Assembly: GCF_965277665.1 (NCBI RefSeq)
Contig: NZ_OZ255835.1
Location: forward strand, 1,178,001-1,242,000
Length of the DNA: 64,000 nucleotides
Origin: Lichenicoccus sp965277665
Lineage (GTDB): Bacteria; Pseudomonadota; Alphaproteobacteria; Acetobacterales; Acetobacteraceae
Direction of reading: 5' to 3'
The notes under the pieces were generated by a model that saw only the letters and a program-made list of their open reading frames with translations, did no database searches and was not told the DNA's origin. Each line of letters begins with the position of its first letter. Position 1 is the first letter of the stretch. This document shows positions 8,126 to 17,047 of the stretch, piece after piece. Both the position numbers and the translations under genes were made by a program.

Positions 8126-10597
8126 ATGCGAGGCTGGATGAAGGCAGCGCTTGCCGCCGGCATCGTCGTGCTCGTGGTGGGGATCGGCGCCGCCGCGCTG
8201 GTGGACCGCTCGCTCGACCAGGACCGGCTGCGTCGCGCCGTGATCGGCGCGATCGAGCGGCAGAGCGGCCGGACGGTGACGCTGCAGGCGCTGCGGGTGC
8301 GTCTGCTGCCGTCGCCGCGCATCGACGCGCAGGGTTTCACGCTGGGCAATCCGGACGGTGACCCCGAGCCGGTGATGCTGCGGCTGGGGGAGGTGCAGGC
8401 GCGTCTCGCACTCTGGCCGTTGCTGCGTCATGTGGTGCGGCTCGACGGGCTGCGTATCGACCATGCGAGCCTCGATCTTGCGCGCAGTGCGGATGGTCGT
8501 GCGAACTGGCAGATGGAACCGAGGCGGCGGCCCGCCGGCGCAGGCGGGGCGCCTGCGGGCCATGCGCGACCCTGGGGCGTCGCGTTCGACAGCGTGCAGC
8601 TGCTCGATGCGTCGGTCTCGCTGCGCGACCGGCAGGCGCATCGCGGCGGCGCAGTCCAGGTGGCCCGGCTCGAGGGCGACGGGCTGCAAGGCGAGCGGCC
8701 CTCGATCAGCATTGCCGGCAGCCATGCGGGCGCCGGTTTCACCGTCGCCGGCGAGATCGGGCCGCTCGGGCGGCTGTTCAGCGCGGCCGACCGGAGTTCG
8801 CCTTGGCCAATCTCGTTGCGGCTCGTGGAGCAGGCGGATGGCCGCACCCTGGCGCAGGGCAGCCTCGATGGCGCGCTGGCCGATCCGCGTGACGGGCGCG
8901 GCTACGACATCGGGGCGCGGTACGCCGTCGGGCAGCTCGCCGACCTGAACCGGTTGTTCAGCCATGCCCGGCTGCCGCAGGTGCAGGGCCTCGCGGGCAG
9001 CCTGCATGTCATCGATGCCGGCGGCCCGCGCCTGACGGCGCTGCACGCCCAGGCGGGAGCGAGCGTGCTACCGGCATGGCCCGGGCCGTCGCTGGCCGCG
9101 TGGCGCGTGGACGCGACGGATCCGGCGGCGCCGGTCGCGATCGCCGCGAGCACCACCTGGCGCGGCAGGCCGGTCCGGCTGCGCGGGACCGCCGGCACGC
9201 TGCAGATGTTGCAGGGGCTTCGCGGTGCGAGCCTCGTGCAGGCGGTCCTGCCGGTGGACCTGCTGCTGGAGACGGACGGCGCATCGCTGCACGCCGCCGG
9301 GCGGATCGGCGATGGGGACAGTGACTTCCGGCTGAACGCGACGGTGGCCGACCTGCCGGCGCTGCTGCCGGGTGCGCCCGAGCTGGGACCGGTTGCGGCG
9401 GCGGCCCGGCTGCGGTCGCAGGGCGGCCGCGTCTTCCGGCTGTCGGAGCTCAGCCTGGGCAGCGGCGCGGGCGATCTCGCCGGCGAGCTCGGCCTGACGC
9501 TGGGCGGGCACCCGGCGCTGACCGGGACGCTGACTTCGACGCGGCTCGATGCGGACCGCCTGTCGCGCTGGAGCGGCACGCCGGCTCGCGTCGGCGCGCC
9601 GAAGCCGGCACCGGCGCGGGCACCTCCGGGGCCAGCTCGCGCAGCCGCGGCTGGACCAGCTCCGGCCGGGCAGCCGCAGCACCCGGTGCCCTGGGGATGG
9701 CTGAACCGGGCCGATCTCGATCTTGCGGTCCGGGTCGTGGATCTGCTGGTCGCCGGGCAGTCGCTGCACGGCTTCACCGCGCATGCAGTGCTGCAAGGCG
9801 GCCGCCTGCTGGTCGATCCGGTGCAGGCCGAGGGCCCGGCGGGCCCGGTCTCGGCACGGTTCGCGGCGGATGCGTCCGCGGCGCCGCCGCATCTGGAGGT
9901 GACCATGCACCCGCTGTTCGTCCCGGCGGCAGCGCTGGCGGGGTGGCTCGGGCAGCCGGTCTGGGTGCAGGGCGCCGCGGAGCTGGTCGGCGCGCTGCAG
10001 GCGCAGGGCGAGACGCGCCAGGCGCTGGCGGCTTCGGCCACCGGGCATGCCGGCGTCAGCATGGTGAACGGCCGCCTGGACAATGACGCGCTGCTGCGGC
10101 TGCTCGGCCGTTCGGTGCCGCTGTCGATGGCGTTGCCGAAAGGCGGCAGCACCGAATTGCGCTGCCTCGCCCTGCACGCCGGGGTGGCCGATGGTCGCGC
10201 GCGCTTCGACACCATCAGCCTGCGCACCGGCCGCGCCACGGTGGACGGGCATGGCGCGGTGGGGCTGGAGGACGGCTCGCTCGACCTGCGCCTGGTGCCG
10301 TTCGTCGCACTCGGCGGGGCAGGGGCTTCGATGCCGGTGCGGATCGGTGGCAGCCTGCGGCAACCGCGCCCGGCGTTCGACAACCAGGGCTCCGGCGACA
10401 CAAGAGGCCTCGGCGGCCGCACCACGCTGGTGATCGGCCCGCAGCAGAGCGCCGCCGCCGATTGTGACCCGGCGTTGCGCGCGGCGCGGGAGGGTGTTGC
10501 CGGCCCGGCGGCTGTCGCGGCGGCAGCGCCGCCGGAGCACAGGCACAAGAACCCCAAGCCGCTCGACATCCTGCGCGGTCTGGGTTTGTTCCGGTGA
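8126..10597 (+). CDS. AsmA-family envelope protein
   Basis: This is an 823-aa protein with a single N-terminal membrane anchor (about residues 6-27) and a large periplasmic region. The N-terminal AsmA pattern is clear: a VTLQALRVRLLPSPRIDAQG segment, then repeated beta-strand units. A proline/alanine-rich linker lies at about residues 490-520, and the conserved C-terminal AsmA_2 region (GVSMVNGRLDNDALLRLLG, then FDTISLRTGRATVDGHGAV) follows. AsmA-like proteins are thought to move phospholipids between membranes. It begins 5 bp after the pseudouridine synthase. Confidence 0.85.
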   Translation: MRGWMKAALAAGIVVLVVGIGAAALVDRSLDQDRLRRAVIGAIERQSGRTVTLQALRVRLLPSPRIDAQGFTLGNPDGDPEPVMLRLGEVQARLALWPLLRHVVRLDGLRIDHASLDLARSADGRANWQMEPRRRPAGAGGAPAGHARPWGVAFDSVQLLDASVSLRDRQAHRGGAVQVARLEGDGLQGERPSISIAGSHAGAGFTVAGEIGPLGRLFSAADRSSPWPISLRLVEQADGRTLAQGSLDGALADPRDGRGYDIGARYAVGQLADLNRLFSHARLPQVQGLAGSLHVIDAGGPRLTALHAQAGASVLPAWPGPSLAAWRVDATDPAAPVAIAASTTWRGRPVRLRGTAGTLQMLQGLRGASLVQAVLPVDLLLETDGASLHAAGRIGDGDSDFRLNATVADLPALLPGAPELGPVAAAARLRSQGGRVFRLSELSLGSGAGDLAGELGLTLGGHPALTGTLTSTRLDADRLSRWSGTPARVGAPKPAPARAPPGPARAAAAGPAPAGQPQHPVPWGWLNRADLDLAVRVVDLLVAGQSLHGFTAHAVLQGGRLLVDPVQAEGPAGPVSARFAADASAAPPHLEVTMHPLFVPAAALAGWLGQPVWVQGAAELVGALQAQGETRQALAASATGHAGVSMVNGRLDNDALLRLLGRSVPLSMALPKGGSTELRCLALHAGVADGRARFDTISLRTGRATVDGHGAVGLEDGSLDLRLVPFVALGGAGASMPVRIGGSLRQPRPAFDNQGSGDTRGLGGRTTLVIGPQQSAAADCDPALRAAREGVAGPAAVAAAAPPEHRHKNPKPLDILRGLGLFR

Positions 10598-10645
10598 GCA
10601 GCGCGGTGCGCAGGCGCTTGTGGGAGAGCACTTCGGGAGCGGATC

Positions 10646-10930
10646 GTGGCTGATCGCGTGGCGAGGCGCTGGCTCATCTCGGGGCGGGTGCAGGGAGTCG
10701 GGTACCGCGCCTGGATGCAAGCAAGGGCGCTGGAAGCGGGCCTCGAAGGCTGGGTGCGCAACCTCGAGGATGGCCGGGTCGAGGCGCTGGTCTGCGGCGC
10801 CGCGGCGTCATTGGCCGGTCTGCGGCGGACCTGCCTGTCCGGTCCGGGCCCGGCGCGGGTCGATGGCATCGAGGACCATGCCGCGGAGCCGGTGCCACAG
10901 GGTTCGGGGTTCGGCACCCGACCTGGGTGA
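10646..10930 (+). CDS. Acylphosphatase
   Basis: This small cytosolic enzyme hydrolyses carboxyl-phosphate bonds. The 94-aa protein has the signature GRVQGVGYRAW (catalytic Arg in the loop) and the second signature GWVRNLEDGRVEAL (catalytic Asn). It starts with GTG after GGGAGC. The C-terminal tail, rich in proline and glycine, is slightly longer than in typical acylphosphatases. Confidence 0.9.
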   Translation: MADRVARRWLISGRVQGVGYRAWMQARALEAGLEGWVRNLEDGRVEALVCGAAASLAGLRRTCLSGPGPARVDGIEDHAAEPVPQGSGFGTRPG

Positions 10931-11009
10931 CCAGGCGAGAAGATTGGTTACATTGCCTGGGGATGTGATCTGCTAGCTGTGCCGTCGATAACAGCCTGGA
11001 CGCTCATGA

Positions 11010-11150
11010 ATGGACGATTTGCCGCAGGAGATGGGGCCCCGCCGCCGTGTTGGGCAGTCGATGGCGCGCTGGGCGACGCTCTGCGCCATGCTGTCCTGGG
11101 TGGTGATCGGCGTGGTGCCCGTGGTGGTCGCGATCTGCGCCCTGAGCTGA
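11010..11150 (+). CDS. Small single-span membrane protein (hypothetical)
   Basis: This ATG-initiated frame of 46 residues has a charged start (MDDLPQEMGPRRRVGQS) followed by one strongly hydrophobic helix rich in Val, Leu and Ala. Third codon positions are almost all G or C, matching the host genes around it. It fills the otherwise empty stretch between acylphosphatase and the nitroreductase. The function is not recognised, and chance cannot be excluded at this length. Confidence 0.4.
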   Translation: MDDLPQEMGPRRRVGQSMARWATLCAMLSWVVIGVVPVVVAICALS

Positions 11151-11238
11151 CCGCCGTCGCCTCCTGCCAACGGCGCTCCGTGTTGCCTTGCCGGCAGCGG
11201 TTCGCCACTGTGCGGCACTGACCTGCAGGAGTGCCGCA

Positions 11239-11829
11239 ATGCCGGATCGCGTCGCCGACTACCCGATCGACAGCGTGTTTCTCGAGCGATGGTCGCCACG
11301 CGCCTTCACCGGGGAGGCGATCCCCGAAGCCGAATTGTTCAGCCTGTTCGAGGCGGCACGCTGGGCGCCGTCGGCCTACAACTCGCAGCCCTGGCGCTTC
11401 CTCTATGCGCGGCGCGACACGCCGCAGTGGCAGCCGTTCCTCGACATCCTGATCGAGTTCAACCGCTCCTGGGTGAAGAACGCCGCCGCCCTCGTGTTCG
11501 TGATCTCGAAGTCGACGATGCTGCCGCCGGGCAAGGATCGCGAGGTGCCGTCGCACAGCCACTCGTTCGATAGCGGTGCCGCCTGGGGCGCGCTGGGCGT
11601 GCAGGCGGTGAAGTCCGGCTGGGCGACGCACGGCATGGTCGGGCTGGACTTCGACAAGGCGTTTGCCGATCTCGGGCTGGTCGAGGGCTGGCGGGTCGAG
11701 GCGGCGATCGCCATCGGACGCCGGGGGGACAGATCCATCCTGCCGGAAGCCCTGCAGGCGCGCGAGACGCCGAGTCCACGGCTGCCGGTGAAGGTGATCG
11801 CCATGGAAGGCAAGTTCCGCCCGGAATGA
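11239..11829 (+). CDS. Nitroreductase-family flavoprotein
   Basis: This is a 196-aa FMN-dependent oxidoreductase of the nitroreductase superfamily. The FMN-binding start LERWSPRAFTGEAIPEAEL and the family motif ARWAPSAYNSQPWRF are clear, and LGLVEGWRVEAAIAIGR near the C-terminus matches the closing element. The physiological substrate is unknown; members reduce quinones, flavins or nitroaromatics. ATG at 11239 follows CAGGAG. Its end overlaps the OPT transporter start by 4 bases. Confidence 0.85.
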   Translation: MPDRVADYPIDSVFLERWSPRAFTGEAIPEAELFSLFEAARWAPSAYNSQPWRFLYARRDTPQWQPFLDILIEFNRSWVKNAAALVFVISKSTMLPPGKDREVPSHSHSFDSGAAWGALGVQAVKSGWATHGMVGLDFDKAFADLGLVEGWRVEAAIAIGRRGDRSILPEALQARETPSPRLPVKVIAMEGKFRPE

Positions 11830-13436
11830 ACCGGCCGGATCGGCGCGCGGGGGCGCCGGCGCATAAAGCGGGCGAGCAGCATCCGCGCTTCTTCTCGATC
11901 GGCAACCTGCTGCTGATCACGCCGCTCTGCGTGCTCGGCTCGGTGATCGGCATGCAGGTGCTGATCCGCCTCGGCGTGACCACCAACACCGCGCTGATCG
12001 GCGCCCTGGCCGGGATGGCGCTGGGCCGGATCGGGCTGCCGGGCTTCAGGTTCTACCGCTCGATCCACGTGCAGAACCTGGCGCAGAGTGCGATCTCGGC
12101 CAGCACGTTCGGGGCGGCCAACAGCCTGCTGCTGCCCATCGGGGTGCCGTTCGCGCTGGGGCGCAGCGATCTGGTGCTGCCGATGTTCGGCGGCGTCGTC
12201 TGCGCGATGCTGCTGGATGCCACGTTGCTGTACTGGATGTTCGGCTCAAGGGTGTTCCCGGCCGAGGGCGCGTGGCCGCCGGGTGTTGCCGCGGCCGGCG
12301 CCATCCAGGCCGGCGACGAGGGCGGCCGCAAGGCGCGCGTGCTCGGCATCGGGCTGGGTCTCGGGATTGCCGGCAGCCTCGCCGGCATTCCGATGTCAGC
12401 GTTCGGGGTCGCGTTCATCGCCAATGCCTGGGCGCTGCTGATGTTCGGGATCGGACTGCTGCTGCGCGGCTATTTCCACCTGGTCGGACCGCTGCTGCAC
12501 CTGCCGGACATCGGCAAGTCCCACGTGCCGGAGGGCCTGATGCTCGGCGCCGGGCTGACGGCGCTGCTGCAGGTGCTGTGGACGCTTTTCGTAGGCCGGC
12601 ACGACAAGGATGCCGCCGAGGAAGGTCGCGCGGAGGCGCCGCTGCAGCGGGCCCTCGGCATCGGCGCGGGCGCCTACGTGCTGATCGCGATGATGATCGC
12701 GCTCCTGGGCGGCCTCGCCGGCAGCATGAGCGTGGGCGCGCTGATCGGCTTCGTGGTGTATGCGGCCTTCGCGGCGCTGCTGCACGAACTCATCATCGGG
12801 CTGGCGGCGATGCATTCGGGCTGGTTTCCCGCCTTCGCGGTCGCTGTGGTGACGCTGGCCGTCGGCGTGCTGATCGGCTTTCCGGCGCCGGCGCTGGCGC
12901 TGCTGGTGGGGTTCTCGGCCTCGACCGGGCCTGCTTTCGCCGACATGGGCTGCGATCTCAAGGCGGGCTTCCTGCTGCGCGGCGAGGGGCGTGATCCGGC
13001 CTTCGAGCTCGACGGCCGCCGGCAGCAATATTTCGCCGCGATGTATGCGTTCGGGATTGCAGCCCTCGTCGTGCTGTTCAGCTACGGGCACTATTTCGCG
13101 CACAACCAGGTGGCTCCGGTCGACCATGTGTTCGTGGCGGCGATCCGGGCCGGACGCAGCGCCGACATTGCGCGCGCGCTGGGGCTGTGGGCGATACCGG
13201 GCGCGCTGCTGCAGGCGATCGGCGGGTCGCGCCGGCAGATGGGCGTGATGTTCGCCACCGGGATGCTGCTGGTCTCGCCGCTCGCCGGCTGGGCGGTGCT
13301 GGCAGGGCTGGTCGGTCGGGCGGTGTGGATGCGCAGGCAGGGTGAGGCGGGACGGGGCGACATGCAGATCTTTGCGGCGGGTTCGATTGCCGGCGATGCG
13401 TTGTTCAGTTTCGGCCGGTCGGTGCTGAAGCTTTGA
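11826..13436 (+). CDS. OPT-family oligopeptide transporter
   Basis: This is a 536-aa polytopic inner-membrane transporter with about a dozen hydrophobic segments. The sequence FADMGCDLKAGFLLRG is characteristic of bacterial OPT/YSL carriers, which import small peptides or metal chelates with protons. It is coupled by short overlaps to the nitroreductase upstream and to a secreted S9 peptidase downstream. That arrangement suggests uptake of peptides and their processing by the peptidase. Confidence 0.85.
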   Translation: MNRPDRRAGAPAHKAGEQHPRFFSIGNLLLITPLCVLGSVIGMQVLIRLGVTTNTALIGALAGMALGRIGLPGFRFYRSIHVQNLAQSAISASTFGAANSLLLPIGVPFALGRSDLVLPMFGGVVCAMLLDATLLYWMFGSRVFPAEGAWPPGVAAAGAIQAGDEGGRKARVLGIGLGLGIAGSLAGIPMSAFGVAFIANAWALLMFGIGLLLRGYFHLVGPLLHLPDIGKSHVPEGLMLGAGLTALLQVLWTLFVGRHDKDAAEEGRAEAPLQRALGIGAGAYVLIAMMIALLGGLAGSMSVGALIGFVVYAAFAALLHELIIGLAAMHSGWFPAFAVAVVTLAVGVLIGFPAPALALLVGFSASTGPAFADMGCDLKAGFLLRGEGRDPAFELDGRRQQYFAAMYAFGIAALVVLFSYGHYFAHNQVAPVDHVFVAAIRAGRSADIARALGLWAIPGALLQAIGGSRRQMGVMFATGMLLVSPLAGWAVLAGLVGRAVWMRRQGEAGRGDMQIFAAGSIAGDALFSFGRSVLKL

Positions 13437-15637
13437 GGCGGCTGGCGGCATGCTCGGCGCCGGGCGCCTTGCTGACACTGGCGGTCGCGGCTGCGTCGCC
13501 GGCCTGGGCTGCCGACTGCTTCGAGCCGCTGGCGCGCACGCGCAACTACACGCTCGGGCTGCCTGCCCATGTGCAGCCGCTGCCGGATGGGCGCAATGTG
13601 TTGTATCTGCGCAGCGGGCCGGAAGATACCCGACAGAGACTGTATGACTATGATGTGGCGCGACATGCCGAGCGCGAGCTCGCGGCGCCGGGTGCGGCAC
13701 CCGAGCATCTGAGTGTCGAGGAAAAGGCGCGCCGCGAGCGGGCGCGCATGACGGTGACCGGCATCACCGATTTCGCGGTGTCCGAGAATGGCAGCCGGGT
13801 CCTGGTCAGCGAGGGGGATCATCTGTCCACCGTCGCTCTGCCGCAGGGCGTGGTGACGCCGGTGACGGGCGGCGGCTGGATCGCGCCGCGTCTGTCGCCG
13901 GATGGGCGTTTCGTCGCCGTGGTGCGGGAGCACGACCTGCACGTGGTTGCCCTGTCGGGCGGCCAGGCGGCGACGGACGTGCAGGTCACGCAGGGTGGCT
14001 CGGCGACGCTGACGCATGGGGTGGCGGAATTCGCGGCGGCCGAGGAGCTGGATCGCGCCGACGGGGCCTGGTGGTCGCCGGACAGCGAGCGGCTGATCTT
14101 CGAGGCAGCCGACACGTCCGCGGTCGAACGGCATTTCATCGCCGACCCGTTGCACCCGTCCGAGCCGCCGGTGGAGTTCCGCTATCCGCGCGCCGGGACG
14201 GCGAATGCGCGGACCCGGTTCGGGCTGATCGGGCGCGCCGGGGGGACGGTCACCTGGATCGATCTCGACCAGGAGGCGTGGCCGTATGTCGCGCGGGTGA
14301 TCTGGTCGAAGCAGGCGCCGCCGACGCTGGTGGTGCTGAACCGGGCGCAGACGCGCGAGGCGGTGCTGGCGGTGGACCCCGCGACCGGGCACACGCGGAC
14401 GCTGCTGACCGAGACCGATCCGGGATGGATCGATCTTGCGCCGATGGAAGGTGTGCCGGGCCGCGAGTTGCCGGCGTGGCTGCCGGACGGCTCCGGCTTT
14501 CTCTGGGCGGGGCAGCGCGGCGCGCAGTGGCAGCTCGAACTGCATCGTGCGGATGGCACGCTCGACCATGCGGTGACCCCGCGCGGGTTTGCGTTCCTGG
14601 CCCTCAACGACGTCGATGCGGCACATGGCAGCCTGGTGGTCACGGCGGATCCCGAGCGGCTGTCGCAGGGGCTGTTCCGCGTGGCGCTCGCGGGCGGTTC
14701 GCCGGCGCCGCTGGCCGCCTCGCCGGGCCTGCATCATGCGGCGTTCTCGCCCGAGCGGCACGACCTGTTCACCGACAGCGTCTCTGGCGCCGACGGGCAG
14801 GCCGCAACCATCCTGCGCCGCGCGGATGGCAGCGCGGTGGCGAGGCTGCCCAGCGCTGCGGCGACACTGCCGCGGGTGCCGGGCGTGCAATATCTGCGGG
14901 TCGGCGCGCAGGGGCTGGATGCGGACGTGCTGCGTCCGTCGGGCTTCGTGCGCGGCCGGAAGTATCCGGTGGTGCTTTCGGTGTATGCCGGCCCGACGGT
15001 GAAGATGGTGCAGCGGGCGCCGCGGCTGAGCCTGGAGAACCAGTGTCTTGCCGACCACGGCTTCATCGTTGTCAGCCTGGACGGACGCGGCACGCCGGGG
15101 CGGGACCATGATTTCGAGCATGCGACCAAAGGCGACCTGATCGATCTGCCGTTGCAGGACCAGGTCGGCGGATTGCAGGCGCTGGGTCGGCGCGTGCCTG
15201 AGATGGACATGCACCGCGTCGGCGTGGAGGGCTGGTCGTTCGGGGGCTACTTCACGGCGATGGCCACCATACGGCGTCCCGACATCTTCGCAGCCGGCGT
15301 CGCGGGAGCGCCCGTGGTGGACTTCGCCGACTATGACACGGCCTATACGGAGCGCTATCTCGGCACGCCGCAGGACGATCCTGCGGGCTATGCCAAGAGC
15401 AACGTGCTCACCTACGCGGCCACCTTGTCACGGCCGCTGCTGATCATGCACGGCTTGACCGACGACAATGTGTATTTCGAGAACACCATGAAGCTGACCC
15501 AGGCGCTGGTCGCGGCCGGCAAGCCGTACCGGCTGCTGCTGCTGCCCGGCACGCATCTGCTGCCCGACCCGCTGCTGCGCGCGCGCGTGAACGAGGCGCG
15601 GGCGGCGTTCCTGGCGGAGGAATTGCGGGTGCGGTGA
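13433..15637 (+). CDS. Secreted S9-family prolyl oligopeptidase (DPP IV-like)
   Basis: This 734-aa exported serine peptidase has a signal peptide at residues 1-26 (MRRLAACSAPGALLTLAVAA, cleavage near AWAA). A beta-propeller region (about 60-480) and a C-terminal alpha/beta hydrolase follow. The nucleophile motif GWSFGGYF, the acid in GLTDDNVYF and the histidine in LPGTHLLPD make a complete triad. DPP IV-type members cleave X-Pro or X-Ala dipeptides. The TTG start at 13433 overlaps the OPT stop by 4 bases and gives an intact signal peptide; no ATG offers this. Confidence 0.9.
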   Translation: MRRLAACSAPGALLTLAVAAASPAWAADCFEPLARTRNYTLGLPAHVQPLPDGRNVLYLRSGPEDTRQRLYDYDVARHAERELAAPGAAPEHLSVEEKARRERARMTVTGITDFAVSENGSRVLVSEGDHLSTVALPQGVVTPVTGGGWIAPRLSPDGRFVAVVREHDLHVVALSGGQAATDVQVTQGGSATLTHGVAEFAAAEELDRADGAWWSPDSERLIFEAADTSAVERHFIADPLHPSEPPVEFRYPRAGTANARTRFGLIGRAGGTVTWIDLDQEAWPYVARVIWSKQAPPTLVVLNRAQTREAVLAVDPATGHTRTLLTETDPGWIDLAPMEGVPGRELPAWLPDGSGFLWAGQRGAQWQLELHRADGTLDHAVTPRGFAFLALNDVDAAHGSLVVTADPERLSQGLFRVALAGGSPAPLAASPGLHHAAFSPERHDLFTDSVSGADGQAATILRRADGSAVARLPSAAATLPRVPGVQYLRVGAQGLDADVLRPSGFVRGRKYPVVLSVYAGPTVKMVQRAPRLSLENQCLADHGFIVVSLDGRGTPGRDHDFEHATKGDLIDLPLQDQVGGLQALGRRVPEMDMHRVGVEGWSFGGYFTAMATIRRPDIFAAGVAGAPVVDFADYDTAYTERYLGTPQDDPAGYAKSNVLTYAATLSRPLLIMHGLTDDNVYFENTMKLTQALVAAGKPYRLLLLPGTHLLPDPLLRARVNEARAAFLAEELRVR

Positions 15638-15651
15638 GACGGCGAACGTCG

Positions 15652-16812
15652 TCACGGCACCAGCACCGTAGCGCTCGCCTGGCAGGCGATGCCTTCGCCG
15701 CGGCCGGTGAAGCCGAGGCGTTCGGTGGTGGTGGCCTTGACCGAGATGCGGCCGATCTCGGCACCCAGCAATTCGGCGAGGCGGGCGCGCATGGCGTTGG
15801 CATGCGGGCCGATCTTCGGGCGCTCGCAGATCAGGGTGACGTCGGCGTTGACCAGGATGCCGCCGCGAGCGGCGATGCGCTCGCCGGCATGCGTCAGGAA
15901 GCGGGCGCTGTCGGCGTCCTTCCAGTCGGCCTCGGTCGGCGGGAAGTGCCGGCCGATATCGCCCTCGGCCAGTGCGCCATAGATCGCATCGCAGAGCGCG
16001 TGCAGGCCGACATCGGCGTCCGAATGGCCGGCGAGCCCGCGCTCGAACGGCACCGCAACGCCGCACAGCATCAGCGGGCGCGGATCCCCGAAAGCATGCA
16101 CGTCGAAGCCGGTGCCGGTGCGCGGCAGCAGGGTCGGACCGATCAGCCGCTCGAGACGCATCAGATCCTCCTCGTAGGTCAGCTTGATGTTGTCGTCGGA
16201 GCCGGCGACGAGGGCCACCGGAATGCCGGCCTGCTCGAACAGAGCGGCGTCGTCGGTGGCCTCGAACCCGTCATGCGCCCCGCCTCCATGCAACCGGTGC
16301 AGGTCGCGCAGGGTGACGAAATGGAAGCCCTGCGGGGTCTGCGCCCGATACAGCCCGGCGCGCGGCACCGTCGCGTCGATCAGCCCGTCCCGGCCACGCT
16401 TGAGCGTATCGGCAACCGGCACCGCCGGGATGGCACCCCGGTGCAGCGCCAGCGCCTCGACCACCCGCCGGACCAGCGCGTCCGGCACGTAGGGACGGGC
16501 GCCGTCATGCACCAGGACCAGGTCCGGTTTCTCGCCCTCGGCCAGCAGGTCGAGGGCTTCGAGGCCCAGGCGGACGCTCTGCTGCCGGGTCGCCCCCCCG
16601 GGGATGGCCGCGCGCATCTTTTGGAGCGAGCCCAGGGCCGGCCCGATGAGGGCGGCATCGCCGACCGGCTGCAGCAGGTCGACATGCGGCAGCAGCGCCT
16701 CCGCGGCGTGGCGGATCACGGGGCGGCTGCCGAGCGGCAGGTACTGCTTGGCGAGCCCGGAGCCGAAGCGGCTGCCGTTGCCCGCGGCCATCAGGAGGGC
16801 GGCGATACGCAT
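15652..16812 (-). CDS. ispDF: Bifunctional IspD/IspF isoprenoid enzyme
   Basis: This enzyme catalyses two steps of the MEP pathway: CDP-methylerythritol synthesis and formation of the 2,4-cyclodiphosphate. The 386 aa comprise an N-terminal cytidylyltransferase (LLMAAGNGSRFG at the start, then LVHDGARPYV) and a C-terminal IspF domain (GTGFDVHAFGDP, AGHSDADVGLHALCDAIYGA, and VKATTTERLGFTGRGEGI). The fusion is common in alphaproteobacteria. ATG at 16812 is chosen; a TTG lies four codons upstream. Confidence 0.95.
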   Translation of the reverse strand: MRIAALLMAAGNGSRFGSGLAKQYLPLGSRPVIRHAAEALLPHVDLLQPVGDAALIGPALGSLQKMRAAIPGGATRQQSVRLGLEALDLLAEGEKPDLVLVHDGARPYVPDALVRRVVEALALHRGAIPAVPVADTLKRGRDGLIDATVPRAGLYRAQTPQGFHFVTLRDLHRLHGGGAHDGFEATDDAALFEQAGIPVALVAGSDDNIKLTYEEDLMRLERLIGPTLLPRTGTGFDVHAFGDPRPLMLCGVAVPFERGLAGHSDADVGLHALCDAIYGALAEGDIGRHFPPTEADWKDADSARFLTHAGERIAARGGILVNADVTLICERPKIGPHANAMRARLAELLGAEIGRISVKATTTERLGFTGRGEGIACQASATVLVP

Positions 16813-17016
16813 GGCCGGGAGCAATGCGGGGGCACCGGGGTGCCGTCAAGGCACGATCAGCCTGGACCGACGCAGGTGGCGGATGGTGCGCGGGCGGAGG
16901 TCGATCAGTGTCCATAGAAAGCGACGCCGCACTGCAACAAGCCTGGGCAATCGGGCCTGCCGCGATTGCACTCTGACCAACGCTTCCGTATTCTGCCCAA
17001 ATCGTAATCAGTTCCA

Positions 17017-17047
17017 GATTAAGAGATGGGTCGCGATTAAGAGATGG
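17017..17047 (+). repeat. 13-bp duplication containing the dusB start
   Basis: GATTAAGAGATGG occurs at 17017-17029 and again at 17035-17047, an 18-bp period. Each copy carries an ATG. The second (17044) is taken as the dusB start. The first opens an in-frame five-codon reading frame, ATG GGT CGC GAT TAA, that ends just before it. Confidence 0.75.
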
